A stretch of DNA of 64,000 nt from Arthrobacter crusticola (GTDB lineage Bacteria; Actinomycetota; Actinomycetes; Actinomycetales; Micrococcaceae): assembly GCF_004357995.1 (NCBI RefSeq), contig NZ_SMTK01000003.1, positions 744,001 through 808,000 of the forward strand, given 5' to 3'. The position numbers and the translations under genes were made by a program. Position 1 is the stretch's first letter. Each line of letters opens with the position of its first letter. The notes under the pieces were generated by a model that had not been told where the DNA came from, did not search any database, and was given only the letters and a program-made list of their open reading frames with translations. This document shows, one piece after another, positions 26,404 to 34,623 of the stretch.

Positions 26404-26433
26404 TTGGCCACCCGGTCATGGTCGGGTGGCCAA
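26404..26433. terminator. 11-bp perfect hairpin
   Basis: TTGGCCACCCG (26404-26414) pairs with CGGGTGGCCAA (26423-26433) around an 8-nt loop. It probably ends transcription of the HIRAN region. The rest of the 365-bp gap 26368-26732 shows no gene. Confidence 0.5.
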
Positions 26434-26732
26434 GCTTCGTACGCAGAAGCGGGCTCTGTTCGGATAAGGTGGACCCACTCTTGGGCTAGACGATCCTGGC
26501 AGTAACGGGCTCCGAATGCGCTGGTCGCATGGTGCGCAATGGCAGCTCATAGTGGGACACGCCGCATCAAGGTAAATTCTAAATCTCCGTTTTATGCCAC
26601 TACGAACGGTGAAGGTTCTACTGGTTTACGTGCACGGAATTATAGTTATTGTTCCAGCCGCTGATCTCCAATTTGGACACCCTCCTTCTCAGGCTCGCTT
26701 TCCGGTCGAGACAAATCTGTAATGTCGATCTT

Positions 26733-27587
26733 ATGAGACCTATTTCTGATTCCGGCATGCTGCTGAGACGGGCTGAAGGCGCCCTTGAGGCCCATAGTTC
26801 AGGTACCTACCCACGGAGGCGTCTACTAGCGTTCCTCAAGTGGGAGATGGCCGTGGCTGGGGATGACGCGGTCAGGGCGTTCCTCGCAGAAATTCAGGGA
26901 AACCCCGGCCTAGATGCTGATCTAGTCGACGAAGTGACACGTACCTACACAGAAAAAGTCCAACACTGGGTTTTCCCGGAGGAGCCCGGTCTTTCCAGCG
27001 GGTTGCCTGATGCGATCGTGTGCACCTTCCCGGAGCTGGTCCACTCAGTTCATGGTGCCGTGGGCAGTTTGCGTCGTGTTCTGAACATGCTTGTAGGTGT
27101 CAACGTGCGCTTGAATCTGCGTGGTTCTCATGGAGCGATCAAGGAAGCTTTGGACCAAGTCATGGAAGAACTGGCCTACCTCGAGCGTGCGTGTGAACAC
27201 GTCGGCAGCGGCACTCTCCTTGCCCCCGCATTTCCTAGAGAGGAAGCGGAGGGGCGGCCTTCATGGGCCTCGCCCGACGGTGAGCCTTTGTCCCCCAAGC
27301 AAATTGCGTGGCTGGCGGATCTCGGCCAAAAGGACCCGGACTTTTCCGTCGCATATGGCGATGGGATTAGCGGACATTCCGCCCCGCCGCAGCTGGTCAC
27401 CGAGCGAGCCAGGGCCCGAGAGCGACAGATGATACGGGCTGAGCAAAATTGTGGGTTCGAGGAACAAGAGCGAAAAGCGCTGGCCCTGCTCTGCCCACGC
27501 TGTGGCAGTGCGCCAGGCGCGGAGTGCCGCAGCAGGGCAGGGAAAGTGACCACCATGCACAAGGGGCGATACGGGATGGTCTCGTGA
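26733..27587 (+). CDS. Unknown protein with C-terminal zinc-finger-like domain
   Basis: 284 residues starting MRPISDSGMLLRRAEGALEA; a TGTAAT hexamer lies 9 nt upstream of this ATG. The first 180 residues are helical, with no known motif. The last 35 contain CPRCGSAPGAECRSRAGKVT ending in an HKGRY segment. This is the CPxCGAxPGxxC...H..R pattern of small zinc-binding domains found in many actinobacterial and phage proteins. The gene overlaps no other convincing one and precedes an HTH gene. Role unknown; DNA or RNA contact through the zinc domain is a guess. Confidence 0.6.
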   Translation: MRPISDSGMLLRRAEGALEAHSSGTYPRRRLLAFLKWEMAVAGDDAVRAFLAEIQGNPGLDADLVDEVTRTYTEKVQHWVFPEEPGLSSGLPDAIVCTFPELVHSVHGAVGSLRRVLNMLVGVNVRLNLRGSHGAIKEALDQVMEELAYLERACEHVGSGTLLAPAFPREEAEGRPSWASPDGEPLSPKQIAWLADLGQKDPDFSVAYGDGISGHSAPPQLVTERARARERQMIRAEQNCGFEEQERKALALLCPRCGSAPGAECRSRAGKVTTMHKGRYGMVS

Positions 27588-27703
27588 AGCGCGCGCCGAA
27601 GTGCCAGTACCCACACGAGTCCATGCTTGTCGCGCTTTCCGGTGCAACTCCGTACCGACAATCCCTTGGTGGTCTTCCTTTGCTACGGGTTGGAGCTGAA
27701 TCA

Positions 27704-28138
27704 GTGAACGATTTCGGGGTTTCCCCGGAGCGCGCTGCGGCCAGCCGCCGTGCTGAGACGCTGGCCTGGAAGATCAACCTGCTGTTGGACACCATCATGT
27801 CCGACTCAGGCAAGCCTTTCGAGTACCCCGTCATCAAGGACGCCGCTATGAAGGAAGCGGGCTATTACATCTCGCGCACCCGGTGGTCGCTGCTGAAGGC
27901 AGGCAGGGAGCAGCTTGTTTCGGAGGAGACCCTGCGGGCCCTTGCTACGGTTTTTGATGTCGATCCTGAGTATCTGCTCCAGGAGGACGGCAAGCTGCCC
28001 GAGCGGGTCGAAGCCGAGCTGGAGCGGCTGCGCACCCTGCGACGCGCCGAGGTGCGCAGTTTTGTCGCTAGGGCCCTTGGGCCCGTGGACCCTGAAGCCC
28101 TCGAGGCAATAGCCAAGATCCTCGATGATGGCGCCTAG
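27704..28138 (+). CDS. Helix-turn-helix regulator (XRE-like, EspR-type length)
   Basis: 144 residues from GTG 27704, with GGAG 9 nt upstream. An N-terminal long helix (RAAASRRAETLAWKINLLLD) is followed by a helix-turn-helix region (about 45-90; DAAMKEAGYYISRTRWSLLK, ending LATVFDVDPEYLL). The helical C-terminus could dimerise. The pattern 'long HTH plus short oligomerisation tail' resembles actinobacterial EspR-like regulators. An earlier in-frame ATG at 27623 is possible. It lies 40 bp before a membrane protein gene in the same direction. Confidence 0.65.
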   Translation: MNDFGVSPERAAASRRAETLAWKINLLLDTIMSDSGKPFEYPVIKDAAMKEAGYYISRTRWSLLKAGREQLVSEETLRALATVFDVDPEYLLQEDGKLPERVEAELERLRTLRRAEVRSFVARALGPVDPEALEAIAKILDDGA

Positions 28139-28177
28139 ACATGGCCGGGTGAGCGCGGAACCCGGGGCGGGGAGAAG

Positions 28178-28879
28178 ATGAACGAACGGATACGGGAGAT
28201 TGCCGACAGGACCACCGCGGCCCTGGAGAAATTGGTGCCGGGTGATTCGGGATGGTGGGTGATGGCCTTGGCCATTGTCACGGCCCTGATAGCCGCTTCC
28301 ATAGCGGCGTGGGCCGGTTGGCGGCCCCTCCGGCACCAGAAAGAATCACTCAAACTCCGGAGGAAGAGGGCTGGCTCGATGCTGAAGTCGGACAGGAAAG
28401 CGGATGCCGCTTCCGAGTGGTGGCGGCGCATACAGTGGGCACTGAAAGCCACCACCTCGGAGAACCCGGTGATGTACGGCTACGGCATGAAGATGCTTGA
28501 TGTCTTGGCCACGAGCGAAGTGGCACGCTCCGAGGAGAAGGCGATGCTGGATGCCGTCTGGAAAGGATCCGTTACCGGGATGACGGACGAGGGCATTGAG
28601 GTACTTGTCGAGGACGCCAATAAGTTGAATGATTCCTCCCAGGCACAGGAGACGTCGCTGAACAGCGTCGAGACTGGCCAGGATGTTCTCTCCTCGGATC
28701 TGGGGGCGGAACCGACCTATCACCGGGGTTACGACCCAACTCAAGAAGACCAGGTACTCTCGACGCTGCGCCGCGAGATCCTCGCTGCCCGGTTGAAGGT
28801 CACCTTAGATGAGCAGCTGGGCCGTGGAACGGCCCCTGCCGTGCGGAGGCTCGCTGGGATGAAGCTGCCGCCGAACTAA
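28178..28879 (+). CDS. Membrane-anchored protein of unknown function
   Basis: 233 residues with one membrane span (about 27-47, WWVMALAIVTALIAASIAAW), a basic cytoplasmic juxtamembrane stretch and a soluble helical domain with SEWWRRIQWALKATTSENPV. The organisation resembles small single-span proteins often found beside actinobacterial regulators. It follows the HTH gene at 40 bp behind a GGGGAGAAG site and is probably in one operon with it. Confidence 0.6.
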   Translation: MNERIREIADRTTAALEKLVPGDSGWWVMALAIVTALIAASIAAWAGWRPLRHQKESLKLRRKRAGSMLKSDRKADAASEWWRRIQWALKATTSENPVMYGYGMKMLDVLATSEVARSEEKAMLDAVWKGSVTGMTDEGIEVLVEDANKLNDSSQAQETSLNSVETGQDVLSSDLGAEPTYHRGYDPTQEDQVLSTLRREILAARLKVTLDEQLGRGTAPAVRRLAGMKLPPN

Positions 28880-29100
28880 AGTCCGTCCCTGCGGGCGGAT
28901 GCGAGAGCCGACATGAGGCGGCTAGCATTCGAGGGGGAGCTCAGCAGGTAGCTTGTCTCCACCAGGGCGTCGTACTCATCCTTCGACATCAACACCGCGG
29001 AGCCACGCTTGGACACGATCTCAACTTCCGTGCGGTTAAGGTTAACCCGTTCGATGAGCCGGACAAGGTCCCGGCGGGCCTCGCTGGTTGATATCGCCAT
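28876..29100 (-). CDS. Phd/YefM-type antitoxin without an adjacent toxin
   Basis: 74 residues with the complete Phd/YefM pattern: MAISTSEARRDLVRLIERVN, then EVEIVSKRGSAVLMSKDEYD, then a C-terminal toxin-neutralising tail. GGAGG precedes ATG 29100. The cognate YoeB/Txe/RelE toxin normally follows at once, but the gene converges with a membrane-protein gene and overlaps it by 4 bp, and no toxin frame exists downstream. It is therefore an orphan antitoxin. It may act in trans or as a DNA-binding anti-addiction module. Confidence 0.75.
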   Translation of the reverse strand: MAISTSEARRDLVRLIERVNLNRTEVEIVSKRGSAVLMSKDEYDALVETSYLLSSPSNASRLMSALASARRDGL

Positions 29101-29130
29101 CACTGCCTCCCGGTCGTCGTACGAGACATG

Positions 29131-29445
29131 CTAGTCCTTGGCCGGGGTGACCGCGCCCCGCCATACCCAGCCCTCGCGCTGGATCATGATTAGCGGCTCG
29201 AAGAAGTGGATCTTCACCGCCGTGCGCGTGCAGGCCAGGGCGTGCACCTGGACCCGGACGGCCTTGGAGGGGTAGCGGATCCACGCGTACACCCGCCGCG
29301 GGTCTTGGAAGTCCACGGGCTGATTGCTTTCGAGGTCGAGCTCGGCCGCGGTGAGCATGATCAGCTCCTCGCGCATGACAAATTCTTCGATCCGGGCATC
29401 CATCAGCTTCGAGTAGTATGCGCGGTACCTTTTGCTGGAACCCAT
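29131..29445 (-). CDS. SOS-cassette companion protein (unknown family)
   Basis: 104 residues, MGSSKRYRAYYSKLMDARIE at the N-terminus and VKIHFFEPLIMIQREGWVWR near the C-terminus. A paralogue, broken by a frameshift, lies at 59772-60073. There RRVYVWVRYPTKAVRIQAHA matches RRVYAWIRYPSKAVRVQVHA here. No known domain is visible; the C-terminal half looks like a small beta-barrel. It follows the DUF6504-like gene by 31 bp and is expected to share its LexA-controlled promoter, so a role in the DNA-damage response is inferred. Confidence 0.6.
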   Translation of the reverse strand: MGSSKRYRAYYSKLMDARIEEFVMREELIMLTAAELDLESNQPVDFQDPRRVYAWIRYPSKAVRVQVHALACTRTAVKIHFFEPLIMIQREGWVWRGAVTPAKD

Positions 29446-29476
29446 GACCGGTATCCACCCACCGGTTGCTGTCCGC

Positions 29477-29827
29477 TCAGAAGCCGGTGGCGCCGGTGAC
29501 GCGGTGCAGCCGCCAGTCCTGCCAGCGCGAATCGGCGCTGATGTCGAACTCCAGGACCGGGGAGGCCGGCCCGGTCTGGGCCCGAAACCGCCAGGATCGG
29601 GTGGTGATGACGCTGCCGTGCCCGCCGCGGGCGGTGCTGTCCGGTTCCCACCAGTTGTTCGAACTGGACCACTGGATGGGTTCGCCGATGACCTGCCAGA
29701 TGCTGCCTCGCCACCGCAGCGCCAGGGGTGTGCCGGCGCTGGTGAACCGCATGGCCGCCGGTTCGTCGAGCGTCTGCCGGTCGGTGCTGGGGTTACCCAT
29801 GGATGGACCCGCTGGTTGTGCTGTCAT
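29477..29827 (-). CDS. DUF6504-like protein
   Basis: 116 residues. The core FTSAGTPLALRWRGSIWQVI, then GEPIQWSSSNNWWEPD, follows the DUF6504 pattern of a short beta-sheet with 'W(R)GxxWxV(I)GEPxxW' and a following WW. Proteins of this family are commonly encoded beside imuB and dnaE2, the mutagenic translesion genes of actinobacteria, but here no polymerase gene is near. The first start is ATG 29827. A LexA-type box lies 45 bp upstream of it. The gene heads a two-gene unit with the companion protein at 29131. Confidence 0.6.
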   Translation of the reverse strand: MTAQPAGPSMGNPSTDRQTLDEPAAMRFTSAGTPLALRWRGSIWQVIGEPIQWSSSNNWWEPDSTARGGHGSVITTRSWRFRAQTGPASPVLEFDISADSRWQDWRLHRVTGATGF

Positions 29828-29866
29828 GGCCTGCTGTCCTTCACCTCAACGCTCGTAATCTCAAGT

Positions 29867-29887
29867 TAAAATAGAACACATATTCGA
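29867..29887 (-). promoter_or_regulatory. LexA (SOS) box and -10 of the DUF6504-like unit
   Basis: TAGAAC-ACAT-ATTCGA (29872-29887), read on the minus strand as TCGAAT-N4-GTTCTA, matches the actinobacterial LexA consensus TCGAAC-N4-GTTCGA at 10 of 12 positions. A TATTTT just inside it could be the -10. An almost identical box with shared flanks is at 60104-60119. Confidence 0.65.
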
Positions 29888-30307
29888 TTGTTTTGGAAGC
29901 CGGCAGCCCGGTAGACCGGGCGGTGGAGTTCGAAGTGGGGGGTGCCCGCTTAGGCCGGCGCAGGGACGGCCTCCGCGTAAGAGCCCGCGACGGCCTGGGA
30001 CTGAGAGCCAGATCGCCCAGACGGGCTCCAGGAACTCGAACTAGCCGACCTGCATCTTGCTGGCAGGAGCACTGTCGCCGCTTTAGGAGACCTGAAGCCG
30101 AGTTGGTTGTCGTCCTGCTTAATGCCGCCGAGGCCCGGCCCTTGTCTGGGTACTCGTTCTAGCCCTTGGCGGTGAAGCGGGCGAGACAGTGGCCGATATC
30201 GGGAAGGAACTCGACCTCTCGCACTATGCGGCGCTTCTGTCGCCGCATCGGACCGGAGTGGAGATGCGGGCTAAGCGCTGCGCGTGTGAGGCGCCATGTC
30301 GGAGAGG
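29888..30307. other. 420-bp gap with a possible resolvase fragment
   Basis: On the plus strand, about 30038-30094 reads ELADLHLAGRSTVAALGDL. This resembles the start of the C-terminal helix-turn-helix of Tn3-type serine resolvases (AELHLAGRSTVAEL-type). The frame is otherwise broken. The match is short, so I treat it only as a possible mobile-element scar. Confidence 0.3.
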
Positions 30308-33052
30308 TTAGGGAAGGTTGCGCGCCTTCTGACGACGAGGTCGCTTCGTCAGGGGCTTGATCCCGCGCCGCATCTTGAGGAGGGCCTCGTCTTTCGTGTT
30401 CTCCTTCACATCGAGTCGGCTCAGAATTCGCTTCTGCGCCTCCGGAGTCCAGAAGATTCCTAGCCGCTCACGAGCTCTGGTGATCGCGGTATAGAAGATG
30501 CTGTGGGTCACGTTGACCTCGTTCACGTCGGTGATCACCACCTTCACGGAGTCGAACTCCAGACCTTGAGCCTTATGGAATGAGACGGCGTAAGCGATCT
30601 GGAACGGAACCAGAGTCACCGATGTGTCGTCATCGTCGTCAGGATCAGTCATCTCGAATACATCGAATCGGACTGTCGAACCCTCGACCCAGATAAGGTC
30701 GGTGCCGTACACATCGGTTGCGGTAACGTCCCTGTCCAGCTCAATATCGAAGGTGACGCGTCCCGGCTCTTGGTCGATCCGAACGATTTTCCCCTTTAGA
30801 TTGTTGTAGATGACGCCTCGGAAGCGGCTGGTGTCATTGAATAGCACCGGATCGCCGACCTTATAGGTCGTCCCCCGGCGAGTGATCACAGGGTTCGGAT
30901 TGCTTGCCTGGAGGAAGCGATTAACGTTGTTGATGCCGTAAAGACCGTCGTAGTTGAGGCACAGGACGATCTCGTCGTTTCTCTGCGGAGTGAAGAGTGA
31001 CTCGCCAAGCACGGTCGAGTACCCGTTCTTGGCAAGTGACTCCTCAATGCGATCGTCCAAGTTCCGCACTCGGTCCCAAAGCGTGAGGAGTGCCGGATCG
31101 TTAGCGCGGTAGGGCTTCGTAAGCTCGAAAACCGAGGTGCTGGGCAGATACGAGCGGATTGCACCAAACCAATTGCCGAACTCGATCGACTCGATCTGGT
31201 ACACGTCACCGACGAGAACGAGTAGGTCAAAGGAAGTGTTTTCCAGCACCTTCAGCAGGTTGGCGTTGCTCACGGTGCTGCACTCATCGATGATGAGAAC
31301 GTCGTACTTGCCATAAGTGCCGCGGCCGCCGAGATGGCTAGAGATCGTATTGAACTCCGATTCCGGAGCGTCAACCTTGCGCCTGAGGTTGTCCACCGCC
31401 GGGTTCGTGTGAGCGAGGAAGAGCTTCCGATCGTTGCCGAAGTAGTTGGCGATATGGTTGACCATCGTCGACTTGCCCGTGCCTGCCGCACCGTAGACGA
31501 GAGCGACCTTGGAGTGCTCGAACAGACGCTTGAGGGCATCCGCTTTCAGGTCATCGTCGATGGCGAGCGGATTCGCATCGATCCACGCCTTAACATCTGT
31601 GGCATGGTCCGCGATGCCGGAAGCCGCGATCGACTGAAGGGTTTCGATGATCGTGACAGTGTCGTCCTCATAGCCCTTGATAAAGACGTGCCCGTTGTCG
31701 TGCACAAGTCGCCTGGGCTTGTGCGGGGCAGTCGGGGGCAGGAGCCCGTTGTACTTCACGATGAGCATATCGACGTCGCCGAAGTCCTCGAGCTCCGAGT
31801 CGGGCGTGTATATGATGCCGTGTTGCTCGACGTTGTTTCGCACTCGCCTGGCCAGAAGTTCGTGGCGTCTAGTGGTGGTGCTCAGGCTCTCAGCGAGATC
31901 GGCGAAGTGCGGATTGTGCTTCCGAGGGGATGAGCAGAACGGCATGGTGTCGAACGGCCGGCAAGAATGTGAGACGTTCAGTCCGGACAACGGGGCGCAG
32001 CTGGCCGAGTCATACTGCGCCTTGATTACCTGATTGTTCATTCGAAGTAGCAGATAGCGCAGCAGGCTTGAACCCGGACGCGATGATTGAATAAGGGACC
32101 TCGCGACGTCCAGCATCTCGAAGATGAGCGGGCCGCGGTGCGCACCCGTTTGTGCCCAGTCCCGGATCTGCGCGTAGTTGGCGTCGCCCATGTCCATGAG
32201 ATCGAGGAGGTTCGAGCGTGTAGTGGTCAAGTACTGCATCAAGTTCTTGTACTCGACCAGTCCACGACTGACAGAGCCGTTTGACTGCCCGAGAATCTTC
32301 GCGAAGTTGTTGAACTCGCAGCCACGGATAGCCACTTGCCAGGACCTGATTAGGGTGATCGGCATCGTCTGATCAAGCACGTTAATTGTGTCTTCGGTCA
32401 GTTGGAGGTTGGCCGCGTACTTGTCAGTAACATCGATGTCGGTGAAGCCAATGATGCGGTCGAACTTGCTTGTCCGATTATGTGCCGGAGAGAACGTCAC
32501 CTCGTAGTAGATGTGACCGCCGATGAAGAACGGACGGGAACTATGAATGTAGTAGACACCGTCAATTGCAGGCTTTGGCTTGCTTTCCCTCATCGCGACA
32601 ACACGACCAACGATCTTTTCGTAGTACTCCTTCAGTGAGGGATCGAGGTCGACGGGGAACTTCGCGAGATTGCCGAGAAGGTCAAGGCCGAAACGCGCCT
32701 TCGCAAGGTCTCGGGTGCGCATTAGGAACTCGTAGTATTTCAGCATGAGCCGTTCAGATGGGTCACCATCCAGCGTGTAGTGGGAGGTGCTCGCCTGAAG
32801 CAGATGATGGAACCTGCTCAGCAAATTCAGCTTGGCGTCCGCTCGCACCACGTCGAGTGCGGGGCCGACGAGGTTGTAGTCGAACGTCTGCCCGCCGTTG
32901 CCCACATGCGCCCGGACGATGAGGCCCTCGATGAGGTTGCGCAGCTGGGCGAGGACGTTCTGCGACAGTAGGTCACGCTGTGCGCTGAGAGTGTCGATAT
33001 TGCGCACGATGGCTTCATCTGCGCTTTGGATCTGCTGGTCGATCGAGGTCAA
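30308..33052 (-). CDS. SF1 (RecD/Upf1-like) helicase with unknown N-terminal half
   Basis: 914 residues. The C-terminal half is a superfamily 1 helicase: Walker A VYGAAGTGKSTMVNHI near residue 520, DECSTV (motif II) near 586, motif III LVLVGDVYQIESIEFGNW, motif V AYAVSFHKAQGLEFDSVKVV near 828, and motif VI YTAITRARERLGIFW near 853. The RecD/TraA-like UvrD_C_2 order of the last two motifs is present. The first 480 residues match no domain I know; a segment near 165-205 (GVYYIHSSRPFFIGGHIYYE) has an OB-like look. It sits with nuclease genes, so a role in foreign nucleic acid processing is inferred. Confidence 0.7.
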   Translation of the reverse strand: MTSIDQQIQSADEAIVRNIDTLSAQRDLLSQNVLAQLRNLIEGLIVRAHVGNGGQTFDYNLVGPALDVVRADAKLNLLSRFHHLLQASTSHYTLDGDPSERLMLKYYEFLMRTRDLAKARFGLDLLGNLAKFPVDLDPSLKEYYEKIVGRVVAMRESKPKPAIDGVYYIHSSRPFFIGGHIYYEVTFSPAHNRTSKFDRIIGFTDIDVTDKYAANLQLTEDTINVLDQTMPITLIRSWQVAIRGCEFNNFAKILGQSNGSVSRGLVEYKNLMQYLTTTRSNLLDLMDMGDANYAQIRDWAQTGAHRGPLIFEMLDVARSLIQSSRPGSSLLRYLLLRMNNQVIKAQYDSASCAPLSGLNVSHSCRPFDTMPFCSSPRKHNPHFADLAESLSTTTRRHELLARRVRNNVEQHGIIYTPDSELEDFGDVDMLIVKYNGLLPPTAPHKPRRLVHDNGHVFIKGYEDDTVTIIETLQSIAASGIADHATDVKAWIDANPLAIDDDLKADALKRLFEHSKVALVYGAAGTGKSTMVNHIANYFGNDRKLFLAHTNPAVDNLRRKVDAPESEFNTISSHLGGRGTYGKYDVLIIDECSTVSNANLLKVLENTSFDLLVLVGDVYQIESIEFGNWFGAIRSYLPSTSVFELTKPYRANDPALLTLWDRVRNLDDRIEESLAKNGYSTVLGESLFTPQRNDEIVLCLNYDGLYGINNVNRFLQASNPNPVITRRGTTYKVGDPVLFNDTSRFRGVIYNNLKGKIVRIDQEPGRVTFDIELDRDVTATDVYGTDLIWVEGSTVRFDVFEMTDPDDDDDTSVTLVPFQIAYAVSFHKAQGLEFDSVKVVITDVNEVNVTHSIFYTAITRARERLGIFWTPEAQKRILSRLDVKENTKDEALLKMRRGIKPLTKRPRRQKARNLP

Positions 33053-33233
33053 CGCGCTCCTCCGGAACGTTTCGTGTCATGAGACAGCTGACTGTGGCGG
33101 TCTCAACCGGTCAACGCACCGTTGGCACCTTCTTACCAGCGTAAGTGAGTCTTCCCCCGGGAGAGGTAACCGCCGACCTATGCCTCGGTGCGTCGCTGGG
33201 GAGGCTGGCACAGGGGTGCGATCCTTTATCCGT

Positions 33234-33257
33234 ACGTCACGACGAATTGTGTTGTGA
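33234..33257 (-). terminator. Imperfect hairpin after the secreted HNH nuclease gene
   Basis: GTCACGAC and GTTGTGAC pair with one mismatch around a short loop, 12 bp beyond the nuclease stop on the minus strand and before the helicase gene. Confidence 0.35.
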
Positions 33258-33279
33258 CTAGTACTTGACTAGTACTTGA
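33258..33279. repeat. Tandem 11-bp duplication at the nuclease stop codon
   Basis: CTAGTACTTGA occurs twice head to tail (33258-33268, 33269-33279). The second copy holds the last codons and stop of the secreted nuclease. It looks like a slippage or insertion footprint. Confidence 0.6.
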
Positions 33280-33923
33280 TGATTGTCAGTGAGACGGCGG
33301 GGCACTGGTCGGCTTTCTGGACCAGGAAGGCCTTCTCTCGTGAGTCGACGGTCATGCCCCAGCGGGCCTTCACCATGACCCACTGGGCGATGTAGGAGCA
33401 CTGGTTGGCCGGCGGCATCCAGTCCTCAGGGCCCCTTGGCCTGCTTCTGCTGGTTCAGCAGGTTCGTCTGCGCGTTCAGCGAGTGAGGGTAGAGGTCGTT
33501 GTAGAACGTGATCCTGCGGGCCTGCGTCCAGTTCCGGGCACCGGAGCCCCAGGCCTCGGCCACCGGGATCAGGTGGTCGATCTGCACCGTGGTGGGCGAG
33601 GTGTGGACCTTGTTGTCCCAGTTCGTGACCCACCGGCCGGCGGTGACGGTGCACCGGCTGGAACTGTAGGTCGGCGCCACCCTGGTTTCAGAGATGAGGA
33701 CCTCGGCGCGCGTGTACTGGCAGTCCCTGTTCGTGTCGATCCAGCCGCTGCCGAAGTACCGGGCCCGGTCAAAGCCGAGATTGTTCTCCGCGGCGAGGGG
33801 CAGGGCGCGGGCCGCAGCCCGCAGATTTGTGGTGTAGGTGACTCCGGCTTCGGCGGGAGCGGCGAGGCCGGCGAGGACGAAAACGGCCGTGAGAATGGCG
33901 GCGAGACCCGATCGGATATTCAT
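33269..33923 (-). pseudogene. Secreted HNH (DUF1524-like) nuclease with frameshift
   Basis: A Sec signal peptide (IRSGLAAILTAVFVLAGLAA) leads into a nuclease domain with VQIDHLIPVAEAWGSGARNW and ITFYNDLYPHSLNAQTNLL. The H-N-N pattern of GmrSD-type or extracellular HNH nucleases (DHLIPVAEAW ... N) is intact. A single extra base in the GGG/CCCC run at 33429-33435 shifts the frame after QAKGP. Without it the frame continues to WMPPANQCSYIAQWVMVKAR and ends at TAG 33269-33271. The start is ATG 33923. The break could be real decay or a homopolymer sequencing error; everything else is intact. Confidence 0.75.
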
Positions 33924-34034
33924 GATTTTTCCCCAGCGTGATGGGCGTCCCCCCTGGGGCGCCGGATGCATGCCATAAGTGTGCTCCCAACCCGGCCAAA
34001 AAGATCACAACCTGATCCGAATTCAGTGGCGGTA

Positions 34035-34086
34035 GGAGCGGATTCGAGTACCGAGAAGCCAACCCGCGATCCGGATCCGTCTCCAA
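34035..34086. repeat. 52-bp repeat, left copy
   Basis: It starts GGAGCGGATTCGAGTA and shares about 85% identity with 39965-40016 in the same orientation, with one indel. Both copies are accompanied on their right by CCACAACATAATGTC (34227-34241 and 40032-40046). The pair brackets 5.9 kb of accessory genes and could mark an integrated unit or copies of a lost element end. Confidence 0.55.
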
Positions 34087-34226
34087 AGTAGGAGTGAAAT
34101 TTTTGAGGCGGGCATATCCGCTCAACGGACGATTGCGCCACCTCAGCGGAGACGAGACACCGGCGGTCCTGGCCCACAAGCCGATGGAATTGCTCGGCCC
34201 CTCCCGGCCCCGAGCGCAAGATAGGG

Positions 34227-34241
34227 CCACAACATAATGTC
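34227..34241. repeat. Left half of the CACAACATAA-TGTC recombination-like site
   Basis: The left arm CACAACATAA and core TGTC are present, but the right arm (TTATGTTGTG) is replaced by unrelated sequence. The complete site is at 40033-40058 and the right-hand half at 34457-34477. Confidence 0.45.
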
Positions 34242-34280
34242 AGTCGTCCGACCCACGGGGCGCACCGTTGACGGCGCCAT

Positions 34281-34286
34281 TAGGCT
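34281..34286 (+). promoter_or_regulatory. -10 hexamer TAGGCT for the 55-residue gene
   Basis: It lies 6 nt before ATG 34293 and is identical to the hexamer before the kinase gene at 2687. Confidence 0.5.
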
Positions 34287-34292
34287 CGGAGC

Positions 34293-34460
34293 ATGGGTTT
34301 TGCGTTGCTCTGGATGGCCAGCAATGCGTATTCCGTACTGGCCGAGGGGCGCACCGCCACTGGGTTCTACTGGGTTACGCAGGCCATGAACCTGGCTTTC
34401 TTCGTGCTGTGTGTGTGGTTGTTCATCCGAGCTGTGAAGCGGCCAGAAGACACACGATAA
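34293..34460 (+). CDS. 55-residue membrane protein
   Basis: A short frame, MGFALLWMASNAYSVLAEGR to a C-terminal VKRPEDTR, with one clear membrane span (about 31-47, MNLAFFVLCVWLFI). The TAGGCT hexamer ends 6 nt before the ATG. The stop codon TAA lies inside a palindromic half-site (34457-34477), and the matching other half lies 52 bp before the start. The gene is thus flanked on both sides by halves of one recombination-like site. Function unknown. Confidence 0.6.
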   Translation: MGFALLWMASNAYSVLAEGRTATGFYWVTQAMNLAFFVLCVWLFIRAVKRPEDTR

Positions 34461-34477
34461 TGTCGGTTATGTTGCGG
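34457..34477. repeat. Right half of the TGTC-TTATGTTGTG recombination-like site
   Basis: ATAATGTCGGTTATGTTGCGG keeps the core and right arm, while the outer left arm is lost. Together with 34227-34241 it frames the 55-residue gene. Confidence 0.45.
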
Positions 34478-34611
34478 GATGGGGATCTACTGCCCCTGGG
34501 TCATCCCCAGGGGTGGAAAAAGCCATTCCGGACTATTACCGCTGAACAAGAGGCGAACATCCAGCGGCACGGGTGGGCTGCCTATCGCAGGCGGTAACGA
34601 TGGAAGCTTGC

Positions 34612-34617
34612 TACAGT
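34612..34617 (+). promoter_or_regulatory. -10 hexamer TACAGT
   Basis: It lies 6 nt before ATG 34624, which selects this start over an upstream in-frame one. Confidence 0.4.
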
Positions 34618-34623
34618 CCAGAA

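Noticed and set aside
30166..30360. 64-codon plus-strand frame
   Set aside because: It overlaps the helicase 3' end and has biased composition.
33769..34230. Minus-strand frame across the 52-bp repeat
   Set aside because: It overlaps the nuclease gene and lacks a family pattern; the repeat explains the apparent similarity at 40 kb.
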